A stretch of 16,438 bases of DNA from Actinomycetes bacterium. GTDB lineage: Bacteria > Actinomycetota > Actinomycetes > Mycobacteriales > Mycobacteriaceae. The notes under the pieces were generated by a model. The model saw only the letters and a list, made by a program, of their open reading frames with translations. It did no database searches and had not been told where the DNA came from. The stretch lies in the NCBI GenBank assembly GCA_023417985.1, contig JAEZDV010000321.1, positions 1 to 16,438 of the forward strand. The letters run 5' to 3'. Of the stretch, positions 1 to 6,809 are shown piece by piece. The translations under genes and the position numbers were made by a program. Each line of letters opens with the position of its first letter. Positions within the stretch are counted from its first letter, which is position 1.

Positions 1-356
1 AGCGAGAGCAGGACGACGCGGCCGTCGCGCTCGAGGCGGAGGCGTTCGACGAGTCCGATCTTCGCGAGTCGTTCGGTGTGCTTGGTGGTCGAAGCGCCGG
101 AAAGACCGGTGATGGAGGTGACTTCGCTTGCGCGCAGTGGATGGGGACTGCGTGCGAGGGCGCTGAGTACCTCGAATTCGGTGCGCCCGATGTCGGCCGG
201 TTCGAGTTCGCGGTCGAGGCGTGCGAGGGCGAGCGACCCGATCCGGGTGATCCGGCCGATGACGTCGATCGGTGTCACATCGAGGCCGGGGTAGCGGTCC
301 TCCCACCCGCGACGGACCCGGTCGACGTAGTCGGGGCGTTCGGAGGGCGTGGGCAT
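1..356 (-). CDS. MarR-family transcriptional regulator (C-terminus cut by window edge)
   Basis: The minus strand from 356 encodes about 118 residues before the left edge, starting MPTPSERPDY. The visible part has the MarR winged-helix layout: a helical N-terminus (about residues 1-55), the stretch GRTEFEVLSALARS (first HTH helix), then SEVTSITGLSGASTTKHTERL as helix-turn-helix and recognition helix (about 78-98), and KIGLVERLRLERDGRVVLLSL as the start of the wing. MarR proteins are dimeric repressors that release DNA when they bind a phenolic or other small ligand. The gene is divergent from a FUSC-type exporter, the usual regulator/transporter arrangement, so it probably controls itself and that gene through the palindrome at 395-414. 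The ATG at 356 is chosen because TAGAAT sits 6 bases upstream, a leaderless start; no Shine-Dalgarno is visible. The effector is unknown. Confidence 0.88.
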   Translation of the reverse strand, partial: MPTPSERPDYVDRVRRGWEDRYPGLDVTPIDVIGRITRIGSLALARLDRELEPADIGRTEFEVLSALARSPHPLRASEVTSITGLSGASTTKHTERLAKIGLVERLRLERDGRVVLLS

Positions 357-362
357 ACGCGC

Positions 363-368
363 ATTCTA
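363..368 (-). promoter_or_regulatory. -10 element (TAGAAT) for leaderless marR-type gene
   Basis: Read on the minus strand, TAGAAT fits the actinobacterial TANNNT -10 consensus and ends 6 bases before the ATG at 356, so transcription would begin at or next to the start codon. No convincing -35 was found. Confidence 0.5.
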
Positions 369-394
369 GCGGTCTCCCGGAAAGCAGTTCATGG

Positions 395-414
395 ATAATT
401 TACATGTGAAGTAT
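395..414. promoter_or_regulatory. Palindromic operator candidate between marR-type gene and FUSC gene
   Basis: ATAATTTACATGTGAAGTAT is symmetric at 16 of 20 positions about the core ACATGT (402-407), with mismatched pairs only at 398/411 and 401/408. MarR proteins typically bind 16-20 bp AT-rich palindromes of this kind in divergent intergenic regions. The site lies 38 bases upstream of the regulator start and 13 bases upstream of the transporter ATG, so binding would cover the transporter core promoter. Binding by this regulator is inferred. Confidence 0.6.
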
Positions 415-427
415 TAGTGTGGTGTGA

Positions 428-1834
428 ATGCAGCGACTCCCCTCCGGCTCGAACGACAGCCGCCTGCAGCATTCGGCCCGCGCTCTCGCGCACTCCGTGT
501 CGCCGAACGTGTGGCGCGATGTGCTCGAAATTCGACGCGCAGATCCGACAGTCGCCGTCGCGATCCGGGTCGGCTTGGCGACGTTGATCGCTCTCGTCGG
601 CGGTGGTCTGCTCGGGTACACCGAGGTGGCAGGTTTTGCAGCGCTCGGTTCGGTGTGTTGTGCCTTCCTGCGCCACGAGCCGTACCCGCGGATGGCCGGC
701 AAACTGCTGCTGGTGGGGGCATGTGTCGCCGCCTACACGTTCTTCGGCGCGACCCTCGGCGCACTCGGACTGTCGATATGGCTTCAGATCCCCGCACTGT
801 CGGTGGCCGCCGGTCTGGCATACCTGGTGCTGTCGGCATTCCGGATAACCGGCCCGGGGCCCGTGATCCTGATCTTCGCGGCGGCGGGCGCCGCGGGTTT
901 CGCGGACACCGGGCACGACGTACGGCTCGCGACCGTCGCGGCTGTGTCGGGCGCCGCGGTCGGATGGATTGTCGCCCTGTTCCCGGCCGTCTGGAACCCG
1001 CACGGCCCGGCGCGAATCGCCGTCGCGCGTGCGCTCGCGGCGACGTCCTCGATCGAGACCGAGGGTGAGGCTGCTGTCCCTGGTGCCCGCGCGGCGATCG
1101 ACCGTGCACGCGAGGTGATCGCCCTCGGTGGCCGCCGTGATTCGCACACCGCCGAGTTGCTCGCGCTCGTCGACGCTGCTGAGTCGGTGATCGACCGCGG
1201 ATCGCACCGAAGCCCCGGCGATCACCTGGCCGACTTTCTCGGATTCGAGACGGAGCTGCGAAAGGTACGTCGCAACATCGACATCCCCCGCGTAGACACT
1301 GCCGACGATCCGGTTCTGGAACGGCCTCGAGGCTTCCTCCGCGAGGGGGTTTCGCTCCTGCGTGAGCGGGCGTTGCTCGTCGGATCGGGTCGTGTTCTGG
1401 CCGCCTCGGCGCTCGCCGGATCCTTCGCGGCGGCAGCCGGATTGCAGCATCCGCTGTGGGCCACGATGGGAGCGATGGCCGCATTGCAGGGGCTCAACTA
1501 CCGGCACACCGTAGCTCGCGCGATCCAGCGTCTTCTGGGAAACATGGCCGGCGCGCTGATCGCGGCGGCGGTACTGGTGCTCGACCTCGGCTACTGGCCC
1601 CTGGTGGCGTTCATCGTGCTGTTTCAGACGATCACCGAACTCTATGTCACCCGCAATTATGCGATCGCGAGCATCTTCGTCACGGCAATGGCACTGTTGC
1701 TCACCGGAATCGGCGAACCGCTAGGGGCCGATATCGCTCTCAGCCGAGTCGCGGACACTCTGATCGGGGTGGTGGTGGGTGTTGTCGTCGCCGCGGTGAC
1801 GATCCACCGCGGCGACCGACATCACCTGTCGTGA
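428..1834 (+). CDS. FUSC-family (aromatic acid exporter-like) inner-membrane protein
   Basis: This is a 468-residue membrane protein with the two-bundle FUSC layout. The first hydrophobic block is at about residues 42-190 (VAVAIRVGLATLIALVGGGLLGY onward), followed by a soluble, Arg/Glu-rich middle (about 195-310), then a second hydrophobic block at about 315-462 containing HPLWATMGAMAAL and a conserved-looking NYRHTVARAIQRLLGN segment. FUSC/YccS/AaeB proteins are thought to export aromatic acids or similar organic anions with proton-motive force; the substrate here cannot be read. It is divergent from a MarR regulator and probably repressed by it through the palindrome 13 bases upstream. The ATG at 428 has no good Shine-Dalgarno, suggesting a very short leader. 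Its stop lies 2 bases from the stop of the convergent lsr2-like gene. Confidence 0.85.
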   Translation: MQRLPSGSNDSRLQHSARALAHSVSPNVWRDVLEIRRADPTVAVAIRVGLATLIALVGGGLLGYTEVAGFAALGSVCCAFLRHEPYPRMAGKLLLVGACVAAYTFFGATLGALGLSIWLQIPALSVAAGLAYLVLSAFRITGPGPVILIFAAAGAAGFADTGHDVRLATVAAVSGAAVGWIVALFPAVWNPHGPARIAVARALAATSSIETEGEAAVPGARAAIDRAREVIALGGRRDSHTAELLALVDAAESVIDRGSHRSPGDHLADFLGFETELRKVRRNIDIPRVDTADDPVLERPRGFLREGVSLLRERALLVGSGRVLAASALAGSFAAAAGLQHPLWATMGAMAALQGLNYRHTVARAIQRLLGNMAGALIAAAVLVLDLGYWPLVAFIVLFQTITELYVTRNYAIASIFVTAMALLLTGIGEPLGADIALSRVADTLIGVVVGVVVAAVTIHRGDRHHLS

Positions 1835-1836
1835 TC

Positions 1837-2232
1837 TCAGGAGTGCGCAGCCTCGAACCGTTCGAGGATGTGGGACGGGATGCGGCCACGCGAACTCACG
1901 TCGAATCCTTCGTTACGAGCCCAGTGCCGGATCGCCGCGAGTTGTTCGGGGGAACGGGTGGACGGAATGGTCTTGCGCTTGCGTGCTGCCCGTGACCGTG
2001 CCGGTTTGATGACGCGCTCGGTCGTTTCCGCTTGTGCTGCCGGCGTGCGCGTACCCGGAGGCCTCTTCAGCCACGGGCGAAGGACGGCCCAGAACTTGTC
2101 CGCGTTGGCCGGACGGAGGTCGATTTCGTATTCGACGTCGTCCACCGCGATCCGAAACGATTGCGCCAGACCATCGGCGATGGGTTGACCGTCGATGTCG
2201 TCGAAATATTCGACGCGCACTTTCTGCGCCAC
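1837..2232 (-). CDS. lsr2: Lsr2-family nucleoid-associated protein (divergent paralogue)
   Basis: The protein has 131 residues. The N-terminal dimerisation domain (about 1-60) has the Lsr2 pattern FDDIDGQ followed by VDDVEYEIDL and NADKFWAVLRPWL. A basic linker with SRAARKRK precedes the C-terminal DNA-binding domain (about 92-131), with EQLAAIRHWARNEGFDV and SSRGRIPSHIL. The RGR tripeptide is the AT-hook-like element that Lsr2 inserts into the minor groove of AT-rich DNA. Lsr2 is an H-NS-like silencer of AT-rich, often horizontally acquired genes. The housekeeping copy in mycolata normally sits next to lysS; this one does not, is longer in the linker, and carries Q/A residues where the usual copy is acidic, so it is probably a second copy. 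The GTG start at 2232 is fixed by AAGGAG at 2239-2244, 6 bases upstream. It lies 38 bases downstream of the nucleoside hydrolase and may be co-transcribed with it. Confidence 0.9.
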   Translation of the reverse strand: MAQKVRVEYFDDIDGQPIADGLAQSFRIAVDDVEYEIDLRPANADKFWAVLRPWLKRPPGTRTPAAQAETTERVIKPARSRAARKRKTIPSTRSPEQLAAIRHWARNEGFDVSSRGRIPSHILERFEAAHS

Positions 2233-2270
2233 ACTATTCTCCTTGTCCCCGAATTGTTGCGAATGCGACG

Positions 2271-3353
2271 CTAGTTGTTACTCCTTGGTATGTTCAAGTC
2301 GCGCACATGAAATGCGACTCGATCGACGAAATGATCGAAGAAAACCTCAGGTTCCGTCCCGACGACGATGTCCGCGTCGGGGTCTCGTCCCCAGATTCCC
2401 GACCAATCGGCGACCGTCGTCCCCCGGGTGATCCGACCGTCGAGTTCGACATCGACGGTTGCGGGACGTGTCACGTACGGAACGGTGCCGAGCGCGACCG
2501 CTGCCGCGAACGGATCGTGGACGTGGGCGAGGAATCCCAGGTTCTGATCCCGGTGGAACTCCATGTAGAACCGCAACGCGTCGGACAGGTGCCGCACCAC
2601 GGCCACAGAGGCCTGCGAACGGCGGCCACGTGGATCGTCCTCCGACAGCCTTTCCGGGGGAACGCTTCCCGCGAGTTCGGCGATGCGAGCCACGTGTGCC
2701 GGCCGCATCTCTATCGACTCGGTGGTATCCAGCGGGCAGAGCAATGGACGCTGCTGGGGGTCGAGTCCCGCGAAAGCATCGAACACCACCTTCGCCGCCT
2801 CGGGATCGACCGCGACATTCCACTCCGACGTGGGTGTGGTGTTGCCCGGATGGTTGAAGCAACCGCCCATCACCACCAATCGGCGCAGGCGGCCGAGAAC
2901 GCCGGGATCGAGACGCAAGGCCAGGGCGAGATTCGTCAGCGGTCCTGTGACCAGACCCGTCAATTCCCCGGGGCGCTCACGCGTCAGTTCGACCCATGCT
3001 TCGGCGGCGGTGCGTGCGGACGGCCCGTGCGACGCCGGAGGCAACTCCGCGTATCCCACCCCGCGCGGACCGTGCGTATCCTCGGTCGTCATCAGCGGCG
3101 CGACGAGGGGTACCTCCGACCCCACCGCGACCTCGATGTCGGGTCTGCCGCACACTTCAAGCCACGCAAGGGTATTGGCGGTCACCTGGGCGACAGGGAC
3201 GTTTCCCGCCGTGCACAGCACCGCGGCGATCTCGGCCTCGGGACTCGCCAGCAGGTACAGGAGGGCGAGAGCATCGTCGATGCCGGTGTCGACGTCGACG
3301 ATCATCGGGACGGGCCCCGGCGACGGCTCGGGTCGGTGTACGTGCACGCTCAT
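2271..3353 (-). CDS. Nucleoside hydrolase (inosine-uridine preferring type)
   Basis: This 360-residue protein belongs to the IU-nucleoside hydrolase family, which cleaves the N-glycosidic bond of ribonucleosides to ribose and free base for salvage. The Ca2+-binding N-terminal motif is intact as IVDVDTGIDDALAL (about 18-31; D20, D22, D26, D27). Other family marks are TAGN (48-51), LVTGPLTNLA (134-143), LVVMGG (159-164), EWNVAVDPEAA (177-187) and the late HDPFAAAVAL with the fourth metal-binding aspartate. The start at 3353 (MSVHVH) is chosen because GGTGAAG lies just upstream; ATG 3365 is an in-frame alternative without a ribosome site. The open frame continues far upstream across the divergent gene, but that extension is a high-GC artefact. 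It is divergent from the thioesterase. Substrate preference cannot be read. Confidence 0.9.
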   Translation of the reverse strand: MSVHVHRPEPSPGPVPMIVDVDTGIDDALALLYLLASPEAEIAAVLCTAGNVPVAQVTANTLAWLEVCGRPDIEVAVGSEVPLVAPLMTTEDTHGPRGVGYAELPPASHGPSARTAAEAWVELTRERPGELTGLVTGPLTNLALALRLDPGVLGRLRRLVVMGGCFNHPGNTTPTSEWNVAVDPEAAKVVFDAFAGLDPQQRPLLCPLDTTESIEMRPAHVARIAELAGSVPPERLSEDDPRGRRSQASVAVVRHLSDALRFYMEFHRDQNLGFLAHVHDPFAAAVALGTVPYVTRPATVDVELDGRITRGTTVADWSGIWGRDPDADIVVGTEPEVFFDHFVDRVAFHVRDLNIPRSNN

Positions 3354-3422
3354 ATCTTCACCCATCGGACACGTATCAGGCACACGGGCGTCCCCGGTGA
3401 ACGGGCTCACGCCTGCGCTTGC

Positions 3423-3428
3423 GACAAT
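3423..3428 (+). promoter_or_regulatory. Possible -10 element of the thioesterase gene
   Basis: GACAAT ends 6 bases before the ATG at 3435. It departs from TANNNT at the first base but keeps A2 and T6, and its spacing matches the other leaderless-looking starts in the window. Confidence 0.3.
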
Positions 3429-3434
3429 CCCGGA

Positions 3435-4235
3435 ATGCCCCAGCGCCCGGAACGTGGATTCTTCACCGAAGCCGACGGTATCTACACGCCGACGAAGTAC
3501 GCGGTCAGCCCGTGGTCGGACACGATGCTCAACGGGCCGTGCGTGAGTGGCCTTGTCGCCCGGGAACTCGAGAATGCCCACGCACCGGAAGGATTCGTCC
3601 CGGCGCGCTTCACACTCGATCTGTTCGCACCGGTCCGGAACGAGGCGATCACTTTCACGACCACGCGGGTCCGCGACGGGAACCGGATCCGCGTGGCCGA
3701 TGCGAGCCTGATGCAGGGTGGGAAGGTGTCGGCGCGGGCCACCGTCGTGTACCTGCGCCGGTCGGCGCAGCCCCCGGGTTCCGTCTGGACCCGGGACGAA
3801 CATCCGGCACCGCCGCAAGAGGTGCTCGATTCGCCGCCTGCCACCGATACCTGCTCCTGGTACAGCAGCGACGGCCGCTGGTCGCGGGGACGGTCGGAGC
3901 ACCAGAACGCGGGCCGTAAACGACTGTGGTCGAGGCAGCTTCCCGTCATCGTCGGTGAGGAACAGTCGCCCTTCGTCAACACCGCGATGGTGGGGGAGGG
4001 AACCAGTTTCGTGACCAACTGGGGCGACGAGGGGGTCGGTTTCATCAATGCGGACGTGACGCTCGCGTTGTCGCGTCTGCCCGAGGGACTCGAAGTGGGT
4101 GTGGAGGCGGACAACCACCTCGGTGCCGACGGCGTCGCGGTGGGCACGGCCGTGCTGTTCGACAGGCTCGGTCCGTTCGGGACCGGTGTGGTCACCGCGC
4201 TGGCCAATGCGCACCGGCAGGTCGACTTCGGCTGA
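3435..4235 (+). CDS. Acyl-CoA thioesterase-like protein (double hotdog, TesB/4HBT_3 type)
   Basis: The 266-residue protein fits the thioesterase-like superfamily with two fused hotdog domains. The first (about 17-112) contains SPWSDTMLNGPCVSGLVARELE, the start of the long hotdog helix, then PARFTLDLFAPV and a strand pattern ending RATVVYLRR. The second (about 135-262) includes NTAMVGEGTSFVTNWGDEGVGFINADVTLALSRLPEG and ends with ADGVAVGTAVLFDRLG, the usual closing strand. Such proteins hydrolyse acyl-CoAs or act as accessory hotdog proteins in fatty-acid breakdown, which is abundant in mycolata. No catalytic residue can be assigned with certainty. The ATG at 3435 has no Shine-Dalgarno and a -10-like GACAAT 6 bases upstream, so it is probably leaderless. 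It is followed by the cyclase gene after 47 bases, which has its own promoter-like element. Confidence 0.8.
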   Translation: MPQRPERGFFTEADGIYTPTKYAVSPWSDTMLNGPCVSGLVARELENAHAPEGFVPARFTLDLFAPVRNEAITFTTTRVRDGNRIRVADASLMQGGKVSARATVVYLRRSAQPPGSVWTRDEHPAPPQEVLDSPPATDTCSWYSSDGRWSRGRSEHQNAGRKRLWSRQLPVIVGEEQSPFVNTAMVGEGTSFVTNWGDEGVGFINADVTLALSRLPEGLEVGVEADNHLGADGVAVGTAVLFDRLGPFGTGVVTALANAHRQVDFG

Positions 4236-4269
4236 CCCGCATTGCTCCGTCCGGTTCGTCCGCCGCCGT

Positions 4270-4275
4270 TAGCAT
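4270..4275 (+). promoter_or_regulatory. -10 element (TAGCAT) of leaderless cyclase gene
   Basis: TAGCAT matches TANNNT and is separated by 7 bases from the ATG at 4283, the spacing expected when the start codon is the transcription start. No clear -35 was seen. Confidence 0.5.
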
Positions 4276-4282
4276 CGGAAAC

Positions 4283-4930
4283 ATGCGTGTGCGGCGGATC
4301 GTCGACCTGAGTCATGTCGTTTCACCGGATACCCAGGTGTATCCGGGCGATCCCGAACCCGTCTTCACGCCGCACGCGACGGTCGGCCGCGACGGCTACA
4401 ACCTGATGCACATCGCGATGGGCGCGCAGACCGGCACACACCTCGACGCACCCCGGCACATCCTCGACGACGGGGAATCCGTCGAACTGCTGGCACCGGA
4501 GCGTCTCGTCGGCCGCGGTGTCGTCCTCGACGCGCGCGACGCGCCCCCGCGGTCGTTGCTCACCCCCGAGCGCTGGCACGACACCGTTCCGGAACCCGGT
4601 GACATCGCCCTGGTACATACCGGCTGGTCCGTAAACTTCGGCACCGCGGCGTATTTCGACCATCCGGCCCTGAGCGTCGAGGCATGCAGGTGGTTGCTCG
4701 ACCGGGGCGTTCGAACCATCGGTATCGACGCACCGAGTGTCGATCTGACCGGCGACGGCGCGCTGCCGGCGCACCACGTACTCGCCGGTGGCGGTGCCGT
4801 GATCTGCGAGAACCTCCGCAACCTCGGAGCGATCGACTTCCCCGACCCGTTCGTCAGCGTCCTGCCGATACCGTTCGAGGGCACCGACGGTGCTCCCGTT
4901 CGCGCGGTCGCGATGCAACTCGGGATGTGA
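4283..4930 (+). CDS. Cyclase-family metal-dependent hydrolase (kynurenine formamidase-like)
   Basis: This 215-residue protein has the length and motifs of the cyclase family (PF04199), which includes bacterial kynurenine formamidase KynB and isatin hydrolase. It opens with VDLSHVVSPDTQVYPGDPEP, the standard N-terminal pattern. The metal motif appears as GAQTGTHLDAPRHI (about 47-60) with H53, D55 and H59; then GIDAPSVD (147-154), the PAHHVLAGG histidines (164/165) and E176 in CENL complete the expected ligand set. The position where most members have the first His of HxGTHxD is Gln (Q49), checked in the DNA as CAG. No kynureninase or tryptophan dioxygenase gene is nearby, so kynB should not be assumed. 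The ATG at 4283 looks leaderless. It converges with the M50 peptidase gene, 6 bases apart. Confidence 0.88.
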   Translation: MRVRRIVDLSHVVSPDTQVYPGDPEPVFTPHATVGRDGYNLMHIAMGAQTGTHLDAPRHILDDGESVELLAPERLVGRGVVLDARDAPPRSLLTPERWHDTVPEPGDIALVHTGWSVNFGTAAYFDHPALSVEACRWLLDRGVRTIGIDAPSVDLTGDGALPAHHVLAGGGAVICENLRNLGAIDFPDPFVSVLPIPFEGTDGAPVRAVAMQLGM

Positions 4931-4936
4931 TCGCGG

Positions 4937-5677
4937 TCAACTCAGTTGGGTCACCACGACCCGCACCGTCCCGTACACGGCGGTACCCGCCGTGACGAGC
5001 GCGAAGATCGCGATCCAGATCGCAGCCGGTATCCGCGTCAGTCCCCGCAACTGATCGGCGTCCGAGCCGCGACCGCGCCCCTGCCGGTGTGTGCGCGCGA
5101 GTTCGAGCACCGGCCGTGTCGCGCCGAGCAGCAGCACCCAGGTGATCAGATAGGCGGCGATGTAGCGCACCACCGGGTCGCCGAAGTACGCGGCAGCACC
5201 GACCAGGGCGCCGGCGATGACGACGGAGATGAATCCGTAGAGGTTCCGGATCAGCAGCAGCAGGATCGCGAGCGCTGCGAGCATCGACCACAGCACCGCG
5301 GCGGGACGATCGAGGGTCAGGAGCGTCGCGGCCGCGAACCCCAGCACGGCGGGGCCGGTGTACCCGGCGAAGGTCGTCGCGATCATTCCCGGCCCGCGCG
5401 GGTTGCCCGAGGAGACCATCACACCCGAGGTGTCGCTGTGCAGCCGGATCCCGGAGAGCTTCCGCCCGACCAGCGCGGCCACGAGGGCATGCGAGCCTTC
5501 GTGTGCCTGCGTGATGGTGTGCCGGGTCCTGAGCCACAGCGGCCGCACCCACACCAGGATGAGGGCGACGACCGCAGTCCCCACCACCAGCCATGACGGG
5601 GCGGGCTCGTCGACCGTGGAGACGGCCTGCCACGCGGACTGCACGGCGTTCGTGAACGAATCGAGGGTGGACGCCAC
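4937..5677 (-). CDS. M50-family integral membrane metallopeptidase
   Basis: The 246-residue protein has a first transmembrane helix at about 29-46 and the zinc-protease motif HEGSH at 59-63 (HExxH) in TITQAHEGSHALVAALVGRKLSGIRLH. It continues with TSGVMVSS, FAGYTGPAVLGF (about 103-114), hydrophobic helices around 112-180, the NLYGFISVV segment, and a final helix near 215-240. This matches the M50B-like peptidase group of actinobacteria, related to site-2 proteases that cut substrates within the membrane; the substrate is not known. The GTG start at 5677 is supported by AAAGG at 5684-5688, 6 bases upstream. It is divergent from azlC with 117 bases between. No anti-sigma factor or PDZ domain is seen here, so a regulated-proteolysis role is only a possibility. 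Confidence 0.87.
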   Translation of the reverse strand: MASTLDSFTNAVQSAWQAVSTVDEPAPSWLVVGTAVVALILVWVRPLWLRTRHTITQAHEGSHALVAALVGRKLSGIRLHSDTSGVMVSSGNPRGPGMIATTFAGYTGPAVLGFAAATLLTLDRPAAVLWSMLAALAILLLLIRNLYGFISVVIAGALVGAAAYFGDPVVRYIAAYLITWVLLLGATRPVLELARTHRQGRGRGSDADQLRGLTRIPAAIWIAIFALVTAGTAVYGTVRVVVTQLS

Positions 5678-5781
5678 CGATCACCTTTCCATTTCGGGCC
5701 GCCGGGTGCGGTCCCGTCGAACTCGCGGAGAGCACGGACGCGTCATCGTACGGTGCGTGCGAAGGGCTACCGGTGCGCCGA

Positions 5782-5787
5782 TAGCCT
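5782..5787 (+). promoter_or_regulatory. -10 element (TAGCCT) of leaderless azlC
   Basis: TAGCCT matches TANNNT and ends 7 bases before the ATG at 5795; there is no Shine-Dalgarno in between, in keeping with leaderless transcription. Confidence 0.45.
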
Positions 5788-5794
5788 GAGAGCC

Positions 5795-6487
5795 ATGCTC
5801 AACCCTCGCACCACGCAGATCCGCGCGGGCATCGCAGACTCGTGGGCGGTCGGAGTCGGACTCGTCCCGCTCGGTCTCGCGTTCGGAGTGGTGCTGACGC
5901 AAGGCGGCTTCGACTGGTGGTGGGCGCCGATCTTCTCCACCGTGATCTACGCCGGCTCGATGGAATTCCTCGCGATCGGACTGATCGGCGCAGTGACGCC
6001 GTTGGCGTCGATCGCCGCCGCGACCCTGCTCGTGAACTTCCGGCACGTCTTCTACGGACTGTCCTTTCCGCTGCACCGGATCCGCAGTCGCGCGGGACGG
6101 ATCTACGGCGTGTACGCGCTCACCGACGAGTCGTACGCGATCGTCGCTCCCAAGGCGCGCGACGAGCTGTCGGGAACCCGGATTCTCACCGTGCAGGTGG
6201 TGTGCCAGCTCGTGTGGGTCGCGTCCGGCACGGTCGGTGCGTTGATCGGAGCGGTGCTGCCCGCCGGTCTCGCCGGCCTCGAGTTCGCGCTCACCGCGTT
6301 GTTCGCGGTGCTGGCCCTCGACGCGTTCCGCGCCAACCGCGACGTGCCGTCGCCGGTGATCGCCCTGGTCTGCGGGCTCGTCGCGATGCTGATCTCGAAG
6401 GACCAGATGCTCGTCATCGGTCTGGCGCTGTTCGTCGCGGCGCTGTTCGCGCGGTTCGTCTACCGGAATGCGACGACGAATGCCTGA
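5795..6487 (+). CDS. azlC: AzlC-family branched-chain amino acid exporter, large subunit
   Basis: This is a 230-residue polytopic membrane protein with AzlC/BrnF features: the N-terminal AGIADSWAVGVGLVPLGLAFGVV, the segment STVIYAGSMEFLAIGLI, and LLVNFRHVFYGLSFPLHRI, a well-kept polar patch in the family, then YALTDESYAIV. AzlC pairs with the small AzlD protein to export isoleucine, leucine, valine or methionine (BrnFE in Corynebacterium). The start at 5795 fits the family N-terminus and follows a -10-like TAGCCT by 7 bases. The stop overlaps the azlD start, consistent with translational coupling. No Lrp-type regulator lies beside it, in contrast to the corynebacterial brnFE locus. Confidence 0.92.
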   Translation: MLNPRTTQIRAGIADSWAVGVGLVPLGLAFGVVLTQGGFDWWWAPIFSTVIYAGSMEFLAIGLIGAVTPLASIAAATLLVNFRHVFYGLSFPLHRIRSRAGRIYGVYALTDESYAIVAPKARDELSGTRILTVQVVCQLVWVASGTVGALIGAVLPAGLAGLEFALTALFAVLALDAFRANRDVPSPVIALVCGLVAMLISKDQMLVIGLALFVAALFARFVYRNATTNA

Positions 6488-6809
6488 CTCGGTGCCGGGC
6501 GCCGGATACGTCTTCGTGGCGCTGTTCGTGATGTTCGCGGTCACGGTCGTGCTGCGGGCTGCTCCGTTCGTCGCGTTGTCCGCTCTCCGCGACAATGCGT
6601 TCGTGGATTTCCTCGGACGCACCATGCCCACCGGGGTCATGGTGATTCTGGTGATGTACACGTTGCGCGACGTCGGTTCCACGACGTGGGTGCCCGCGAC
6701 GATCGGATTGGCGGGAACCGTGGGGATGCACGTGTGGCGCCGCAATGCCGCTCTCAGCACGGTCGTGGGGACGGGCCTCTACCTCGTCGCATCGACCGCC
6801 TGGTCGTGA
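6480..6809 (+). CDS. azlD: AzlD-family branched-chain amino acid exporter, small subunit
   Basis: The product has about 109 residues with four hydrophobic segments: GYVFVALFVMFAVTVVLRAAPFVAL, MPTGVMVILVMYTLRDV, TWVPATIGLAGTVGMHVW and LSTVVGTGLYLVAS. This matches AzlD/BrnE, the obligate partner of AzlC. The ATG at 6480 gives an 8-base overlap with the azlC stop; the in-frame ATG at 6468 would add MRRR and overlap by 20 bases, and neither has a clear ribosome site, so reinitiation from azlC is likely. The 3' end overlaps the end of the convergent glycosyltransferase gene by 31 bases. Confidence 0.9.
   Translation: MPDSVPGAGYVFVALFVMFAVTVVLRAAPFVALSALRDNAFVDFLGRTMPTGVMVILVMYTLRDVGSTTWVPATIGLAGTVGMHVWRRNAALSTVVGTGLYLVASTAWS

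Noticed and set aside
389..1507. Long minus-strand open frames opposite the FUSC gene.
   Set aside because: They are highly charged, low-complexity translations without motifs, while the opposite strand encodes a coherent membrane protein.
3354..4214. Upstream extension of the nucleoside hydrolase frame on the minus strand.
   Set aside because: The family N-terminus (IVDVDTGIDDA) begins shortly after the start at 3353, and the extension is antisense to the clearly real thioesterase gene.
2034..4235. A very long plus-strand open frame ending in the thioesterase gene (over 700 codons).
   Set aside because: Its first two thirds are antisense to the Lsr2 and nucleoside hydrolase genes, have no recognisable domains and an Arg/Gly/His-rich composition typical of shadow frames in high-GC DNA.
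4283..4930. Naming the cyclase gene kynB.
   Set aside because: The first metal-ligand His is replaced and no other kynurenine-pathway gene is in the window.
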